Below are positions 63,465 to 64,000 of a stretch of DNA of 64,000 bases, one piece after another. Source of the DNA: an uncultured Eudoraea sp. (GTDB lineage: Bacteria; Bacteroidota; Bacteroidia; Flavobacteriales; Flavobacteriaceae); assembly GCF_947490415.1 (NCBI RefSeq), contig NZ_CANLGX010000005.1, positions 62,001 to 126,000 on the forward strand. The letters are read 5' to 3'. How positions within the stretch are numbered: the first letter of the stretch is position 1; every line of letters begins with the position of its first letter. The translations under genes were made by a program, and so were the position numbers. The notes under the pieces were generated by a model, which saw only the letters and a program-made list of their open reading frames with translations, had not been told where the DNA came from and did not search any database.

Positions 63465-64000
63465 ATGCATATTGCCGTTGCTGGAAATATAGGAGCCGGA
63501 AAAACTACCCTCACCAGGCTTTTAGCAAAACATTACAGATGGGAGGCACATTTTGAAGACGTAGTTGACAATCCTTATTTGGATGATTTTTACAATCAGA
63601 TGGAACGGTGGAGTTTTAACCTGCAGATTTATTTTTTAAATAGCAGATACAGACAAATACTTAAGATCCGGGAAACAGGTAAAAATATAATCCAGGACAG
63701 GACCATTTACGAAGATGCCCACATTTTTGCGCCTAATTTACATGCTATGGGCTTAATGACCAACAGGGATTTTAGCAACTACTCCAGCCTTTTTGAACTT
63801 ATGGAAAGCCTGGTACAACCACCCGATCTATTAATCTACCTTAGAAGTTCTATCCCTAATTTGGTGAACCAGATTCACAAACGAGGCAGGGATTACGAAA
63901 ATTCCATATCTATTGATTACCTAAGTCGGTTGAACGAACGATATGAAGCATGGGCCCACGGTTATGAAAAAGGCAACTTATTGGTAATTGATGTAGACCA
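63465..64000 (+). CDS. Deoxynucleoside kinase (partial, cut by window end)
   Basis: An open frame of 178 codons from ATG at 63465 to the window edge. The N-terminal P-loop AVAGNIGAGKTTLTRLLA (GNIGAGKTT at 7-15) and the DRT motif region IIQDRTIYEDAHIFAPNLH are typical of the deoxyadenosine/deoxyguanosine kinase family. So is the lid segment IHKRGRDYENSISIDYL. Family members are about 200-210 residues, so some 25-30 residues are missing. It salvages deoxynucleosides by 5'-phosphorylation. It is divergent from metK. Confidence 0.93.
   Translation, partial: MHIAVAGNIGAGKTTLTRLLAKHYRWEAHFEDVVDNPYLDDFYNQMERWSFNLQIYFLNSRYRQILKIRETGKNIIQDRTIYEDAHIFAPNLHAMGLMTNRDFSNYSSLFELMESLVQPPDLLIYLRSSIPNLVNQIHKRGRDYENSISIDYLSRLNERYEAWAHGYEKGNLLVIDVD

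Overview
This window reads as chromosomal sequence from a marine-type gliding bacterium of the class Flavobacteriia (Bacteroidetes). Four things point there: the gliding genes gldA, gldB and gldC; AT-rich intergenic DNA with TAnnTTTG -7 promoter boxes; an FtsZ with a very long acidic tail; and the locus layouts for aromatic amino acids and for methionine/cysteine. I see no phage, insertion sequence, CRISPR array or rRNA operon. All calls come from reading the sequence and from recalled family knowledge; nothing was searched.

Layout. 1-2460: the end of an unknown gene, a periplasmic solute-binding protein, seven tandem 48-bp repeats, a tRNA-Arg, a DksA-like zinc-finger protein and a YqeY-like protein. 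2484-18004 (minus strand): a complete division and cell-wall (dcw) operon, mraZ-rsmH-ftsL-ftsI-murE-mraY-murD-ftsW-murG-murC-ftsQ-ftsA-ftsZ. It starts at a three-copy 10-bp MraZ operator and ends at a strong hairpin terminator. 18142-24730: an alpha/beta hydrolase, engB, a PhoD-like phosphatase, gldC-gldB, nadE and an orphan response regulator with Glu at the phosphoacceptor site. 24771-33141: a dnaG lacking all four zinc ligands, an ECF sigma unit, a polyprenyl synthase, rlmN and queA. 33164-41800: aroA-mazG-dtd-rsgA, a decayed secreted-protein gene, a GIN-domain protein, and the operon pheA-aminotransferase-tyrA-DAHP synthase/chorismate mutase. That operon is preceded by a Phe/Tyr-rich leader peptide and a terminator/antiterminator pair, i.e. 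a classical attenuator. 42057-44862: gldA, a second GIN-domain lipoprotein and a PagL-like lipid A deacylase. 45028-63305 (minus strand): a sulfur, methionine and SAM block. 63465-64000: a deoxynucleoside kinase cut by the window edge.

The sulfur block works as one regulon. metK has a SAM-II-type pseudoknot riboswitch. metY, which heads the run metY / MetX-aspartokinase-homoserine dehydrogenase fusion / metZ, has a SAM-I (S-box) riboswitch. The split methionine synthase followed by metF has a second SAM-I riboswitch with a clear intrinsic terminator. Between them lie an Rrf2 regulator, a frameshifted DUF2061 gene, cysH, a sulfite reductase carrying a C-terminal HEPN domain, and siroheme genes. 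cysD and cysN are absent from this locus. A 9-bp inverted repeat upstream of the DUF2061-cysH unit is a plausible Rrf2 operator.

Strongest items for follow-up: the aromatic attenuator, the MraZ operator, the SAM-II element with an inserted hairpin and a downstream anti-core segment, the Sir-HEPN and MetX-AK-HSDH fusions, the A19-U56 swap in the tRNA, and the zinc-less primase.
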